64,000 bases of DNA from Candidatus Moanabacter tarae (GCA_003226295.1 CP029803.1:292226-356225), one strand, 5' to 3'; counted from the stretch's first letter, positions 45,153 through 55,391 are shown. Notes: generated by a model from the letters alone, not told the origin. Numbers and translations are program-made.

Positions 45153-46147
45153 ACGTTATTCTTGGTATCGATTTCTTCTTCCGCTAGTGCTGCAGCTCCC
45201 ATGACAGCTGCGGCGTCTCCCAAGGTCGCTATTCTGACTTCGTAAGTGTTCTTGAAGGAATCCATAAGATTCTTGTTTAGACCGAATGTTACTTCTTCTT
45301 TCATCAGCTTTGGCATTGCTTCGACTAGACCGCCTCCAACGACTACTACATCAGGAGCGAGCAGGTGGACAACTCCTGCCATAGCGTATCCAGTCCATTG
45401 GGCTGCATCTCGGACAATTTTTTCTACCGTTTCGTCCCCGGCCTCGATGGAAGCAGCAAGATCTTTGCTACGGATTTGACCGAGATCTGTCCCCTTTAAA
45501 GACAGAAGATGTGGAGCTTCTCCACGATATGCGGCAGCAGCTGCGGCAGAGGAAATAGCGAGCCGGCTGGCAACCGATTCTAGGTTCCCACGTAAACCAG
45601 AACCTGAGAGGGGCCCTTGTGGAAGAATAGGGATTTGACCAATTTCCATACAGGAATTTCGTTCACCACGAATTAGATTTCCTTCGTAGACGCAACCGCC
45701 GCCGATTCCCGTTCCAGAGAAGACGCCAACGGAACAACGGGAGCCCCGTGCGGCCCCGAATCTGTATTCCCCAAAAACCCCAGCATCGACATCATTAGCT
45801 ACAACTACGGGACACCTGAAGCTGTCTTCGAGGTAGGTTTTTAGTTTAACGTCTTTCCATCCGAGATTTGGAGCTTCATTTATTGTTCCTTCTTTCAGAT
45901 CTAGAGGGCCTGGCGAGCCAATTCCGATTCCTGCCACACGGTCTATTGGGATGCCAGCCTCTTCTAGAACATCCGCGATTGTCGCGGTCAATCGTTGAAG
46001 GCCTGACTCTTTACCAAGATACCCTTTAGTCTTTCGCTTTTTCGTCGCAATAGCTTTAAAGCAAGAGTCAAATACGGTGGCCAGCAATTTGGTCCCACCG
46101 ATATCAAATCCTACCCAATATTTACAGTTTTTGGATTCTTCTGGCAT
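45149..46147 (-). CDS. ROK family sugar kinase lacking the zinc-site cysteines
   Basis: This 332-residue ROK kinase (glucokinase/N-acyl-hexosamine kinase type) has phosphate loop GFDIGGTKLLATVFD, catalytic-side ANDVDAGVFGEYRFGAARG and VGVFSGTGIGGG. In typical ROK proteins EIGH is followed by CGCGxxGCxE, which binds zinc. Here the segment is MEIGQIPILPQGPLSGSGLRGNLESVASR: the histidine is Gln and all three cysteines are replaced by Ser, Ser and Asn. The remaining frame is well preserved, so it should be folded and expressed. As first gene of the polyphosphate operon it may use polyphosphate as phosphoryl donor, an idea that is inference only. Confidence 0.9.
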   Translation of the reverse strand: MPEESKNCKYWVGFDIGGTKLLATVFDSCFKAIATKKRKTKGYLGKESGLQRLTATIADVLEEAGIPIDRVAGIGIGSPGPLDLKEGTINEAPNLGWKDVKLKTYLEDSFRCPVVVANDVDAGVFGEYRFGAARGSRCSVGVFSGTGIGGGCVYEGNLIRGERNSCMEIGQIPILPQGPLSGSGLRGNLESVASRLAISSAAAAAAYRGEAPHLLSLKGTDLGQIRSKDLAASIEAGDETVEKIVRDAAQWTGYAMAGVVHLLAPDVVVVGGGLVEAMPKLMKEEVTFGLNKNLMDSFKNTYEVRIATLGDAAAVMGAAALAEEEIDTKNNV

Positions 46148-46343
46148 TTCCTTCGGTATTGGTCGCGGAGGGCAATCTTGAACGGTGATTACTAACCCTT
46201 TTCTGACAATACGTAGTGCAAACTATCGTTCAGACTTTATTGTTAGGTGGATAATTCGAATAAGCAATTGTATAATCCCCATCCAGGAAGTAACCTAACA
46301 CTCAATTTGGATTGGGTTAACGCTCGCAATTTTTTAGCAGATC

Positions 46344-46361
46344 CTTTGTTTTCGAACAAAG
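46344..46361 (+). other. Hairpin with TTCG loop abutting a start codon
   Basis: CTTTGTT and AACAAAG pair perfectly over seven bases around TTCG, one base before the ATG at 46363 of the M14-like gene. No Shine-Dalgarno is visible, so the structure occupies the place of the ribosome-binding site and may restrain translation. Confidence 0.4.
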
Positions 46362-46362
46362 T

Positions 46363-48921
46363 ATGAAAAGCTCTCTCAAAACCCCGGATTCCTTTTTTGG
46401 TTTTCAACTTGGCAGCGACCGAAAGATGGCACGTTGGGACCGTATAGTGGAATACCTAATGGAGTTGAATGAAGAGAGTGATCGGATTCAAGTTATGGAA
46501 ATGGGACCTTCTACCGAGGGATATCCCTTTCTGCTGGTCGTGGTTTCCTCTCCGGAAAATCTTGTAGATTTGGATAGATTGAAATCGATCAACGATTGTA
46601 TAAAAGATCCTCGTGGAGAGATGGAGGATGCGATCGAGGGACTGATTGAGACTGGGAAAGCGATTATTTTGCAGTCGATGGGTCTGCATGCTTCGGAAAT
46701 CGGCAGTACTCAGATGGCGCCCGAATTAATTTACGAATTGGTCTCCAGCGAGGATAGGGAAGCAGTCCGAATACGCGAGGAGGTGATTTCGCTTTTTATT
46801 CCCTGTTTTAATCCTGACGGGCAAATTAAGGTTACGGATTGGTATAACGAGTACTTGGATACCGAGTATGAAGGTTGCGCACTGCCTTGGCTCTACCACA
46901 AGTACGCAGGTCACGACAATAACCGAGACGCTTTCATGTTTAACCTGATTGAGTCCCGTTATGTTGCTAGTATAATGTATCAGGATTGGCATCCACACGC
47001 CTACCAGGATCATCACGAAATGGGTCCCTACGGGGCTCGCCTCTGGATATGTCCCTATGCTGAACCGCTTCATCCTCACGGTGACCCGCTGGTATGGAGA
47101 GAACTCAGTTGGTACGGAGCACACATGGCCTATAGATTGGAAGAAGCAAATAAAACAGGTGTTCTTAATGCTTCTATCTTTCCCGCTTGGAGCCATCTTG
47201 GATTCCATTGGATGGGAAATTATCACAACATTGCCAGTATGCTGACCGAATCAGCTCACGCTAAACTAGCGACCCCGCTTTATGTCCATACGGGCCAATT
47301 GAAAGGTCAAGATGACCGAAAAAAGGCTGAGGGTGCCGAAGGAAATACATTGAGAGGATTTCCTGAATACAAACCACAGACAAATTTCCCTCATCCATGG
47401 CCGGGAGGATGGTGGCGGCTTCGCGACATTGTCGAGCAGCAGAAAATTGCCGCTTGGGGGCTGTTAGATATGGCAGCAAGGAACCGGGACGTCATCCTTC
47501 GGAATGCCTATCTAAAGGCGCAGCGACAGATGGAACTGGGCACTAAGGGTCGGTTCCTCGGCTATCTTGTTTCTGCTGATCAGCATGATTGGCCCACAAC
47601 CTTGTTAATGATTGAAAAGCTTTTGGTTCAGGGAATAGAGATTAAGAAAGCAGCTCAAAATATTTTGGTTGGAGGGGTTATATATCCGGCCGGTTCCTTT
47701 TGGTTATCTCTGAACCAACCCAAGATGGGCGTTATAAAAACTCTCCTTGGGCAGACCCAATATCCAGACAACGTCTGGACTCGTCAACCGGATGGAAGCC
47801 CAGAAAGACCCTATGATTCTGCGACCGACACGATCGCGGAATTTATGGGTGTGGATGTAGTTCCAGTTGATAGCGAACCTGTCGGAACCCTCGAAATAGT
47901 GTCTGAGTTAGAGCCGCCTGTTGGAGAGGTTATTGGCTCCTCAAACTTTGGCTATCTTTTTGACGGGAGGCTGAATGAAAGCTACCGAGTCCTGAATCAA
48001 CTTTGGGACAAAGACTTAAAGTTGACCCGTGTTATTGAAGCCTGTTCAATACGCGAAAGAAATTTTCCGCCAGGTGCATTCGTCGTGGAAAAAAAAGGTT
48101 TGCAATCAATTGAGCAAATTTCTCGAGAATCCTGCGTCACTTTCCATGGACTTGAGAGGGAATTGAAGGTTGAGCAGTATAAGATTTGTAGGCGGAAAGT
48201 AGGGATCTATCAACGATATTGGGGCGGGAACATGGATGAGGGTTGGACCCGTTTAGTTTTAGAGCAATTCGGTTTTCCTTTCCAGGTATTGCATGACGAG
48301 GAGATCAAGCAAGGCAAACTAGAGAATTCTATTGATGTGCTTATTTTGCCAGATGATACGATCGACATGATCACGGGAAAAAAAACAGCAGAACGGCTTA
48401 AATCAAATCCGGTTCCCCCTGAGTATCGTAGTGGAATTGGTAAAAAGGGGATCAAGGCGATTCGTAATTTTGTTGAGAGTGGGGGGATGCTAGTGTGTCT
48501 TAACCAGGCCTGTGATTTTGCGATCGAAAAGTTAGATCTTCAATTAAAGAACCTTCTCCGTAATCTACCAAGTAAGGATTTTTTCTGCCCCGGATCTACC
48601 TTGAAAGCTCGAATTGAGATTGGCCATCCTCTGACATTTGGAATGCCGGAGGAACTACTGGTTCTGTTTTGGAACGGAGCTGCTTTCGAGATTCTCCCAT
48701 CCTTCTCTAATGATCACTACGAAGTTTTGATGCAGTACCCTGATTCAAATATTCTACAAAGTGGTTGGTTGGTTGGTGAGGATCGGGTCGCCGGGAAGGC
48801 AGCGATGGTTTCAGCTCATTTGGGTGATGGCGAGGTCGTTCTTTTCGGTTTTAGACCACAACACCGGGCACAGACTCACGGGACTTACAAGCTGCTATTT
48901 AACACGTTGATAGGAGCCTAA
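46363..48921 (+). CDS. M14 zinc carboxypeptidase-like protein with C-terminal amidotransferase-like domain
   Basis: This 852-residue protein has an N-terminal M14 metallopeptidase region. The zinc ligands are proposed as His109 and Glu112 (GLHASE), with a third His among 210-218 (DWHPHAYQDHHEMG). NNRD supplies the substrate-binding arginine, and Glu296 (MLTESAH) the general base. Residues from about 520 to 852 look like a flavodoxin/class I amidotransferase-like domain (IDVLILPDDTID, FVESGGMLVCLNQACDFA). No signal peptide is visible, so action inside the cell or at an unconventional location is implied. A TTCG hairpin precedes the ATG at 46363. Cleavage target unknown. Confidence 0.85.
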   Translation: MKSSLKTPDSFFGFQLGSDRKMARWDRIVEYLMELNEESDRIQVMEMGPSTEGYPFLLVVVSSPENLVDLDRLKSINDCIKDPRGEMEDAIEGLIETGKAIILQSMGLHASEIGSTQMAPELIYELVSSEDREAVRIREEVISLFIPCFNPDGQIKVTDWYNEYLDTEYEGCALPWLYHKYAGHDNNRDAFMFNLIESRYVASIMYQDWHPHAYQDHHEMGPYGARLWICPYAEPLHPHGDPLVWRELSWYGAHMAYRLEEANKTGVLNASIFPAWSHLGFHWMGNYHNIASMLTESAHAKLATPLYVHTGQLKGQDDRKKAEGAEGNTLRGFPEYKPQTNFPHPWPGGWWRLRDIVEQQKIAAWGLLDMAARNRDVILRNAYLKAQRQMELGTKGRFLGYLVSADQHDWPTTLLMIEKLLVQGIEIKKAAQNILVGGVIYPAGSFWLSLNQPKMGVIKTLLGQTQYPDNVWTRQPDGSPERPYDSATDTIAEFMGVDVVPVDSEPVGTLEIVSELEPPVGEVIGSSNFGYLFDGRLNESYRVLNQLWDKDLKLTRVIEACSIRERNFPPGAFVVEKKGLQSIEQISRESCVTFHGLERELKVEQYKICRRKVGIYQRYWGGNMDEGWTRLVLEQFGFPFQVLHDEEIKQGKLENSIDVLILPDDTIDMITGKKTAERLKSNPVPPEYRSGIGKKGIKAIRNFVESGGMLVCLNQACDFAIEKLDLQLKNLLRNLPSKDFFCPGSTLKARIEIGHPLTFGMPEELLVLFWNGAAFEILPSFSNDHYEVLMQYPDSNILQSGWLVGEDRVAGKAAMVSAHLGDGEVVLFGFRPQHRAQTHGTYKLLFNTLIGA

Positions 48922-49194
48922 TACCACAGAGGCTAGAAATTGAACTAGCGATACGGGTATTTTTGAAATCAGCCTTCTGATCGGTTTCTGCACTGAGTCA
49001 GCTATTCCCTTCGGGATAGGTATTGAGGCTATGACTTCAATAGGTTTGGGGATCACGGAATCATAGTTGCGATATGCATATGGGGTGGACGAAACCCCAT
49101 GCAAGAACAGTACCCTTATAAAACATGTTGGGGAAGGGGATAGCAAACCCTCTCCGAAGTTGCAGAAGAGGGAAGGACAACTTATGAAGTTACC
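48922..49194. other. Intergenic gap with a GC-rich hairpin
   Basis: ATGGGGT and ACCCCAT pair at 49080-49086 and 49094-49100 around seven bases, without a T-run. No promoter or gene was recognised; GAGGGAAGGACAA before the next start may act as ribosome-binding site. Confidence 0.4.
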
Positions 49195-50139
49195 ATGAAA
49201 ATACTGGCAACACTCGATTTGACTCCACGCCATTGTGAAGAAATTCAATCAAGCGTCGATAATGTAGAAATTCTCCAAGCATCGTCATTAGATGATGCAG
49301 AACGCCTAATTCCTGAGGTCGAGATCTTGATTGGGGAATTTAGCCCAGAACTTTTTGGAAGAGCGAAGAATCTGCGGTGGGTACAGACTTGGGGCGCCGG
49401 TGTAGACGGCCTACTATTTAAAGAATTTGTGGAAAGCGAAATCATTCTCACTAGTGCTAAAGGAACGGTGGGGGTGCACTTGGCAGAGCATGCCATGGCT
49501 TTATTGCTTTCATTATCTCGCGGTATCACTCAGGCAGTTAGAGGACCACAGTGGGGGAACCGGATGCTTATACGGCAGGCCTCGTGGGAGTTGATCGGAA
49601 AGACGTTGGGAATTATTGGAATGGGGGGAACAGGGCTGGATGTTGCCAAGCGGGCTAATGCCTTCGGGATGCGGATAATCGCAGTAGATCCGGAAGATGT
49701 ACAACTTCCAAATTATGTGTCATGGTGCCGACGCATGGACGCTTTTCACAATTTGCTAGGAGAATCTGATGTAGTGGTGATCTGCGCACCGCTCACGCGA
49801 GAGACAGAAAGGATGTTTAACCATGCTGCTTTTAATGTGATGCGTGCCCAAGCATTTCTAATCAATGTGACTCGCGGGAAAATTGTGGACGAAGATGCTC
49901 TTATGGAAGCGTTGAGAAGACAAAAAATTGGAGGCGCAGGGCTCGATGTCACTCCACAGGAACCATTGCCCGATGGCCATCCTCTTTGGCAGATGTCTAA
50001 TGTTATTATTACCCCGCATACGGCAGGGGGTTCGCCCAATCGTGATGATCGCCTGGTGGATCTTTTCTGCCAAAATTTGAAACGATATATGGCCGGAGAG
50101 CCATTGTTGAGCGTGATTGATAAGAGAAAGGAATACTAA
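49195..50139 (+). CDS. D-isomer-specific 2-hydroxyacid dehydrogenase
   Basis: This 314-residue NAD(P)-dependent oxidoreductase belongs to the D-2-hydroxyacid family (glyoxylate/hydroxypyruvate or phosphoglycerate dehydrogenase relatives). The cofactor motif is GIIGMGGTGLDVAKR, and the catalytic triad is Arg in NVTRGKIVDE, Glu in TPQEPLPDGHPLW and His in TPHTAGGSP. Length suits the single-domain-pair form without an ACT tail. The substrate is not identifiable; hydroxypyruvate would fit the serine/glycine flavour of the window. Confidence 0.92.
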   Translation: MKILATLDLTPRHCEEIQSSVDNVEILQASSLDDAERLIPEVEILIGEFSPELFGRAKNLRWVQTWGAGVDGLLFKEFVESEIILTSAKGTVGVHLAEHAMALLLSLSRGITQAVRGPQWGNRMLIRQASWELIGKTLGIIGMGGTGLDVAKRANAFGMRIIAVDPEDVQLPNYVSWCRRMDAFHNLLGESDVVVICAPLTRETERMFNHAAFNVMRAQAFLINVTRGKIVDEDALMEALRRQKIGGAGLDVTPQEPLPDGHPLWQMSNVIITPHTAGGSPNRDDRLVDLFCQNLKRYMAGEPLLSVIDKRKEY

Positions 50140-50189
50140 AAGTTGGGATAGTATTGATCTTTTAAAATTAGATCAACTCCTGGCGCTTA

Positions 50190-53100
50190 TCACACTGTTT
50201 GCTCTGACGAGTCTTCGATAGAAGAGTTTTCAGCAAGCTTCTCCAGGGCCTCGTGTAGCATTTCTTCTCGCTCTTCAGTATCTACGATCCGCCAATGCAA
50301 GAAATGTGTTCTGATCAGGGCGACGAAGCTGTTGTTGAGCCGAAGCCATGATTCGCGTGTGCCCGAAAGGTGATATAAACTAATGTTGGCCCGGAACTGA
50401 TCGGTGAGCGTGTGCTTTGGTAAGGATATGGTTAATTGCTGTGAAACGCCCAGATCAAAGGGTTTGAGCCAAATGGGGGCGCTGATATTTGGGATCAGAT
50501 CTTTTTTAGAGTTGGGATCTAGAGCCTCCGCTAGACTGATTTTAGGGATTCCAGAAAAAAATCGCCCGGAACTTCCTTCACCCTGATTCCTAAGATATCG
50601 ATCAAAGAAGGCTAGGACGGCAAAACGTTCTCTTTGGCTGAAGATAAACGGGAGATCAAATTCTAAGATCTCGGCGTTCGCACCGGTCGGTTTTGGTAAG
50701 TTCCATCCAGCGTCTTCCGATGGAGTCGCAATTTCTGCTGCAGTTCGGGCAGGAAACCATGAAGATAAGATTACTACCCCGCCTAAGGCTATTGAGGCGT
50801 AGACAGTGGTAATTGAGGTAAAGGTCATGTTCATACCCCCAGTTAGATCTAGCGTGGTTAGGATACGTCCCATTCCCTGACTGAGAAGATAACCAAGGAG
50901 TGAGCTGACCACCAAATACACCAGAGATTCAGCAAAAAAGATAAAGAAGACAAAACGAGGTGCGATGCCAACAGCATTGTAGACATAGATTTCATCACGT
51001 CTTTCGAACACGGAACCACGGATTGTATTTAGTACGGTCAGAGAGGCCAGTACCAGAGGGATCAGCAAATCGATTAGACCTGCCAAGGACAGTTTTCGAG
51101 TACGCCAGCCTTTGTAGGCAACTCCATCTATACCATAGTAGACGGGAGCTGCCTTTTGTTCTAGAAAATCATTAACTTCTGTACGCATCATCTGGTAGTC
51201 CAGTTCTGACATAACGACTGCGACGGAAAAAGTACGGTCTTGAGAATTAGAGGCACCTAGGCTCAGTTCTCTCATTGGTGCCAGAATCACTCTATCGGCA
51301 GAAATTCTTGGGTCTTCATCATTTGCTAGGATGGCGGTTCCATCTTTACGATATTTGACAATTACTTCCATTGCTTCGATGTCGAAAGGCAAAAGATCTC
51401 TACCGTCGAGGTCCCGTAATGCGGTGAGTGATTCAGAATCGAATATACCCCTTACACGGCACCTTCGACCCCCAATTGTAATATAAACCTCAGATTGATC
51501 TACGACATATGGTATGATCCCAAGCCGGCTAGCCATTCCATCTGGAATGATTACTGGAAATTGTTCTGTGGTGCTATCTTCATCAACCGTTGAAAACCAC
51601 CAGGGATTAGTGAGAAACTTTAATTGCTCTCGCAAGGGTTCTCTGTGGCTGAACTGAATGACCGAATCAAACTTCACCTTTCTTTTTGTCTGGCTTCTTT
51701 CGTAGACCGCCTCGAGGTCCGGATTCCTACGGCTTTTGTCAGAAGCGTGTTCCATACCCACAAGAAATTTCCGGGGACAGACGGCGTAGTGATCGCCAAA
51801 CTGTTCCTGGAGAGCCATTACTTCGGATTGGGTGGTTGGTTCCATCAGTTCTCCAGCCTTAATGAGAAAGCCTTGATAGGAAGCTTTACCTAACGCAAAG
51901 GACTCATCCACGATATCGTTTTTCACAGTGGTAAAACAGATCATGGCCAAAATGAGTAGGGTGAGCGTGGCGCAGGTGAGACCGGTGCGCATCCGGCGCC
52001 GGTGCATGTTATTCAGTCCTAACATAAAGGCTGAACCGACGACCCCCAGTGGATTTACCGTTGCCTGAGCCACTTTCCCAGCCTGACGTTGAAGATCCTC
52101 AAGGTTTTCTTGGAACTTTGAGGAAAAAAGAACGGTGACGCCAAAAGTAATGAGAATGATTATGAAGCCCAACAGAATCATCAGCGATGAGCGGACCATG
52201 GCAAAGGCAGGATGGAGCAAACGCAAGAGGACAAAGACAACGAGGAAAATAACGGCTTGTGAAATCAGTTGTTTGCGAATGTCGGGATAACAGAAAACCA
52301 ATTTTTCAAAGAAAAAGACAAAAGGAACGAGGAGAGCAAGATACCACAGAATACTGATTATTGCTTCGAAGACGGATTCCCTTAGGATTGGATGGTTCAA
52401 AATTCCATAGACGTTCGCCTTCCGGGCATACCTCATGCTTTCATGTTGGATCTCCGATTTATTCTCGGCCTTTTTTAGATTAAACAGCATTCGGTTGTGG
52501 TGCTCATTGGTACGGGAATCTGCCATGGCGTAACTGTTCTGTAGACTCAATCGATGGGCATTTACGGATGCCATAGATTGAGCTACCCGGTGGGGTACCC
52601 GGAGTACAAAAGGATGGTCTGCAACAAGAAAGCCAGGGCCTTCAATGTCTTTTTTTCTACGCGCGTTGATAGGAATTTTCGGTCCTAACATGAATGCTCG
52701 TGTCACTTGGACGAGTTCATTGTCTACTGCTCCGGCCTGCAGTTCAATGTACACATGTTCGTCTGGTTCCAGGAAAGTGACGTCAATGCTAGGATCTCGG
52801 AAATTACAGAGTTTTTTGGCCATTGCCATACCATCTGAATCGATCATTGAAATAGCAGAGTAATCTTTGAGTGTTTGTGGATTGATAAGGTCGATTACCG
52901 CCATGGGAGACGCGCGGAAGGTGACGATAGATATATCTTTTGTAGCCGACTTCCTAGTTCCCAAATCAACCGATTTAAATAGACGCTGGGCCTCTTCACC
53001 CTCGTCCTTTATGTAATTCACGAGCCCGGTCTTATCGTAGGTGGCTGCAATGGGGTTGTACTTATTGACCGTAACAACGAAGCGAGAGCTATTGTGAGGG

Positions 53101-55391
53101 AGATTAAATTCTCCGTAGACATCGGTCATTACAAGCGGATGGGCATAGTGGCCAGGATAGCTGAAAGAGTCATCATCTGGCTCAGGGCGCCCTCCAATGA
53201 CAGCCCCACTGATGGGGTAATCTGGAACCATTGATCTACCGACATTTGAAGCTAGCACCCTTCCATTGAATGCTCTCTGTTCCTCGTCGTGGGGAGTTAC
53301 AGGACCAACCAGTCCAGCCCCATGGGCCATCGAGAGGAATGATTCTCCGATAACAGAGAGGCTGTTTTTTAAAGAGGCTACTGACTTTAGGGGAAGTACA
53401 GTGACCGGGTCGTGGAAGTGGCTATAGGATCCACGGCGGTCGAAATTAACAAATGTGTGAGAGGCATAGCCATAATTAGTCCACATTCGTCCAGAATAAT
53501 TGGGTATTGGACCTATATTCTGCGCAACTCGTTCGTACTGAGTCTGGGAGAGAGAGGGAATATACACGCTTTCCTCATCCTTTCTCAAACGGCGTTTGGC
53601 ATTTGAAAGCACGCTTAGAATACTAAAAGCGTCAGTTTCAACATGTACGGTTCCAGTGTCGAAGCTAAGGACCTCAGCTTGAGATTCACCGCTCTTGGCA
53701 GGCGCGAGTTTCGCTTCAAGAATCGCTATATTATCGTAGTCTGAAAGTTCCCTCGCGATATTAATGTCGGCGGATATTTGGGTGGCACGCTTCTCGTGGT
53801 GTGCTTTGATTTCGAGTATGCGTCGGAGGGTACGGCCCCTAACATCTTGTGACCGGACATAATCTGGTTTAGCTACAGCTAGATTCATCGCGCGGTACCC
53901 GCTTGCCGACATTGCCGTTTCGTATTCACGGCGTAATTGCTGATACTGTAGAAAGATCGGATCTTTTGCCGACGTTTTGGGATTGCGAAGAAAAGCCAAA
54001 CGCGCTTGAAGGAGGGGCTCTTTTTTCTCAAATACGAGGGTATCGAGGACGAACTCAAATTGAGACTCAAACTCCTCGCGAGTTCCTCTATCCAGTTTCC
54101 CAAGAAGGGTTTTTGTTACTTCAGAGTTGAGGAGAAATTTCCTGTTTTCAAAGAGTGGTAATATCGATTGGATCCTTCCAAGTTCCGTTGCGTTGGACTC
54201 CCTATCCTCAATGAGGGGGGCGAGTCGGCGTGAAGCATCGATACTTAAAGCCTGATTTTCGTAACCAAGTGGGGGGGTCTGTGATTTTGCCGATCCAGAG
54301 CCTTTTACCGCATTCGTTTGGAGTACCCTTATGAGATTGTTGGTACCATCTTCTGCCATGACTCGGGCTCCAGAGCTGACAAAGAAAATATCGCGCGCAA
54401 GAGTGTCTCGATAGGATAAGAATCCTTTGAGTAGCTGAAGCTGGACCGCTGGCCCCAGGGCTTGGAGAGTTCCAGGAGCACGATCAGGAAGAATCGAAGT
54501 AGCTCCGTGGGAAGTGAACAAGACCAAGGCCTCACGTGCCTTTTGCTCGGCTCTAAGGATCCCGATAACGGTTTGATTCGGAATGTTGTCGTAAGTGACT
54601 CGAATCTTCAAACGAAGTCGCTTCCCGACATGACTAAAAATACCTGGGGTTGCGGCGAGCCTTACGTAGTTAACGGGAGCGCTTGATACCATACCGGACT
54701 TGCGGCTTGCTACTGAAATCCATGGTACTTGTTCAAACCCGTCAGGATGGGAAACGATGAGCGCTTTGATTCCAAGTCTTGCATATGTTGTCCAGCGGAA
54801 TTCGTACCGTTTATCGATTTGTGCTTGGCGAACATCGAGGAGGCCTATGCAGTCGTCGAATTGTCCTCGAGTATTAAGTGTCTCGGGGGTGAGTAGAATT
54901 AGTTCGCCGGTTATTCCTTCCTCAGGAGTGACGGAGGGTTGAAGATAATTGGGCATGAAGGGATAGACCTCAACATCTGGTACGGGTACATCTTGGGGGA
55001 AGCCGTCAGGTCCAGTACGTATGATAGAAATTTCTCGTTGGTGAGTGATAGGCACAGTAGATAGAAGATCCTGTGTTAGAATCTCCAGGCCTGCATCCTT
55101 GTAAGCCTTTTCCATAAACTCTTCTGCGGCATAGAAGCCGGGTTGACCAAGGAATCTAGATCCCAAGGTGAGGATCTCTTCCTGCCGCTTCTCTATCATG
55201 TCCGATTGCATAGCTTGTTGCATTGGCAGGGGATCGTAGGCATCGGAGGGGAAGACAAGGCCTGACCGGGGCTCCTTTGTGAAGCGGAAAGCGTAACAAA
55301 CAAGAGCGACAAATGCGAGTACAACAAAAACGGTTCCGATGATGGTATCACTGATAAACCGACCAGATGATTCTTGTTTTTCGCACCCCAT
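50190..55391 (-). CDS. Giant 1733-residue M28-like/FtsX-like permease fusion protein
   Basis: This very large membrane protein has a transmembrane anchor at about residues 11-36, then an extracytoplasmic region. A PA-like insert precedes an M28-aminopeptidase-like fold around residue 295 (LFTSHGATS), whose HxD and EE metal motifs are degenerate. Middle parts include a coiled segment and a carboxypeptidase-regulatory-like Ig domain (MTDVYGEFNLPHNSS). Three helices lie near 1005-1085. A MacB-type FtsX module follows: RRRMRTGLTCATLTLLILAM (about 1140), periplasmic core, then helices near 1447, 1489 and 1535 with VLNTIRGSVFERRDEIYVYNAVG. About 170 cytosolic residues end it. No ABC ATPase gene is nearby. 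It is downstream of the DUF6785-type gene by 86 bases. Confidence 0.85.
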   Translation of the reverse strand: MGCEKQESSGRFISDTIIGTVFVVLAFVALVCYAFRFTKEPRSGLVFPSDAYDPLPMQQAMQSDMIEKRQEEILTLGSRFLGQPGFYAAEEFMEKAYKDAGLEILTQDLLSTVPITHQREISIIRTGPDGFPQDVPVPDVEVYPFMPNYLQPSVTPEEGITGELILLTPETLNTRGQFDDCIGLLDVRQAQIDKRYEFRWTTYARLGIKALIVSHPDGFEQVPWISVASRKSGMVSSAPVNYVRLAATPGIFSHVGKRLRLKIRVTYDNIPNQTVIGILRAEQKAREALVLFTSHGATSILPDRAPGTLQALGPAVQLQLLKGFLSYRDTLARDIFFVSSGARVMAEDGTNNLIRVLQTNAVKGSGSAKSQTPPLGYENQALSIDASRRLAPLIEDRESNATELGRIQSILPLFENRKFLLNSEVTKTLLGKLDRGTREEFESQFEFVLDTLVFEKKEPLLQARLAFLRNPKTSAKDPIFLQYQQLRREYETAMSASGYRAMNLAVAKPDYVRSQDVRGRTLRRILEIKAHHEKRATQISADINIARELSDYDNIAILEAKLAPAKSGESQAEVLSFDTGTVHVETDAFSILSVLSNAKRRLRKDEESVYIPSLSQTQYERVAQNIGPIPNYSGRMWTNYGYASHTFVNFDRRGSYSHFHDPVTVLPLKSVASLKNSLSVIGESFLSMAHGAGLVGPVTPHDEEQRAFNGRVLASNVGRSMVPDYPISGAVIGGRPEPDDDSFSYPGHYAHPLVMTDVYGEFNLPHNSSRFVVTVNKYNPIAATYDKTGLVNYIKDEGEEAQRLFKSVDLGTRKSATKDISIVTFRASPMAVIDLINPQTLKDYSAISMIDSDGMAMAKKLCNFRDPSIDVTFLEPDEHVYIELQAGAVDNELVQVTRAFMLGPKIPINARRKKDIEGPGFLVADHPFVLRVPHRVAQSMASVNAHRLSLQNSYAMADSRTNEHHNRMLFNLKKAENKSEIQHESMRYARKANVYGILNHPILRESVFEAIISILWYLALLVPFVFFFEKLVFCYPDIRKQLISQAVIFLVVFVLLRLLHPAFAMVRSSLMILLGFIIILITFGVTVLFSSKFQENLEDLQRQAGKVAQATVNPLGVVGSAFMLGLNNMHRRRMRTGLTCATLTLLILAMICFTTVKNDIVDESFALGKASYQGFLIKAGELMEPTTQSEVMALQEQFGDHYAVCPRKFLVGMEHASDKSRRNPDLEAVYERSQTKRKVKFDSVIQFSHREPLREQLKFLTNPWWFSTVDEDSTTEQFPVIIPDGMASRLGIIPYVVDQSEVYITIGGRRCRVRGIFDSESLTALRDLDGRDLLPFDIEAMEVIVKYRKDGTAILANDEDPRISADRVILAPMRELSLGASNSQDRTFSVAVVMSELDYQMMRTEVNDFLEQKAAPVYYGIDGVAYKGWRTRKLSLAGLIDLLIPLVLASLTVLNTIRGSVFERRDEIYVYNAVGIAPRFVFFIFFAESLVYLVVSSLLGYLLSQGMGRILTTLDLTGGMNMTFTSITTVYASIALGGVVILSSWFPARTAAEIATPSEDAGWNLPKPTGANAEILEFDLPFIFSQRERFAVLAFFDRYLRNQGEGSSGRFFSGIPKISLAEALDPNSKKDLIPNISAPIWLKPFDLGVSQQLTISLPKHTLTDQFRANISLYHLSGTRESWLRLNNSFVALIRTHFLHWRIVDTEEREEMLHEALEKLAENSSIEDSSEQTV

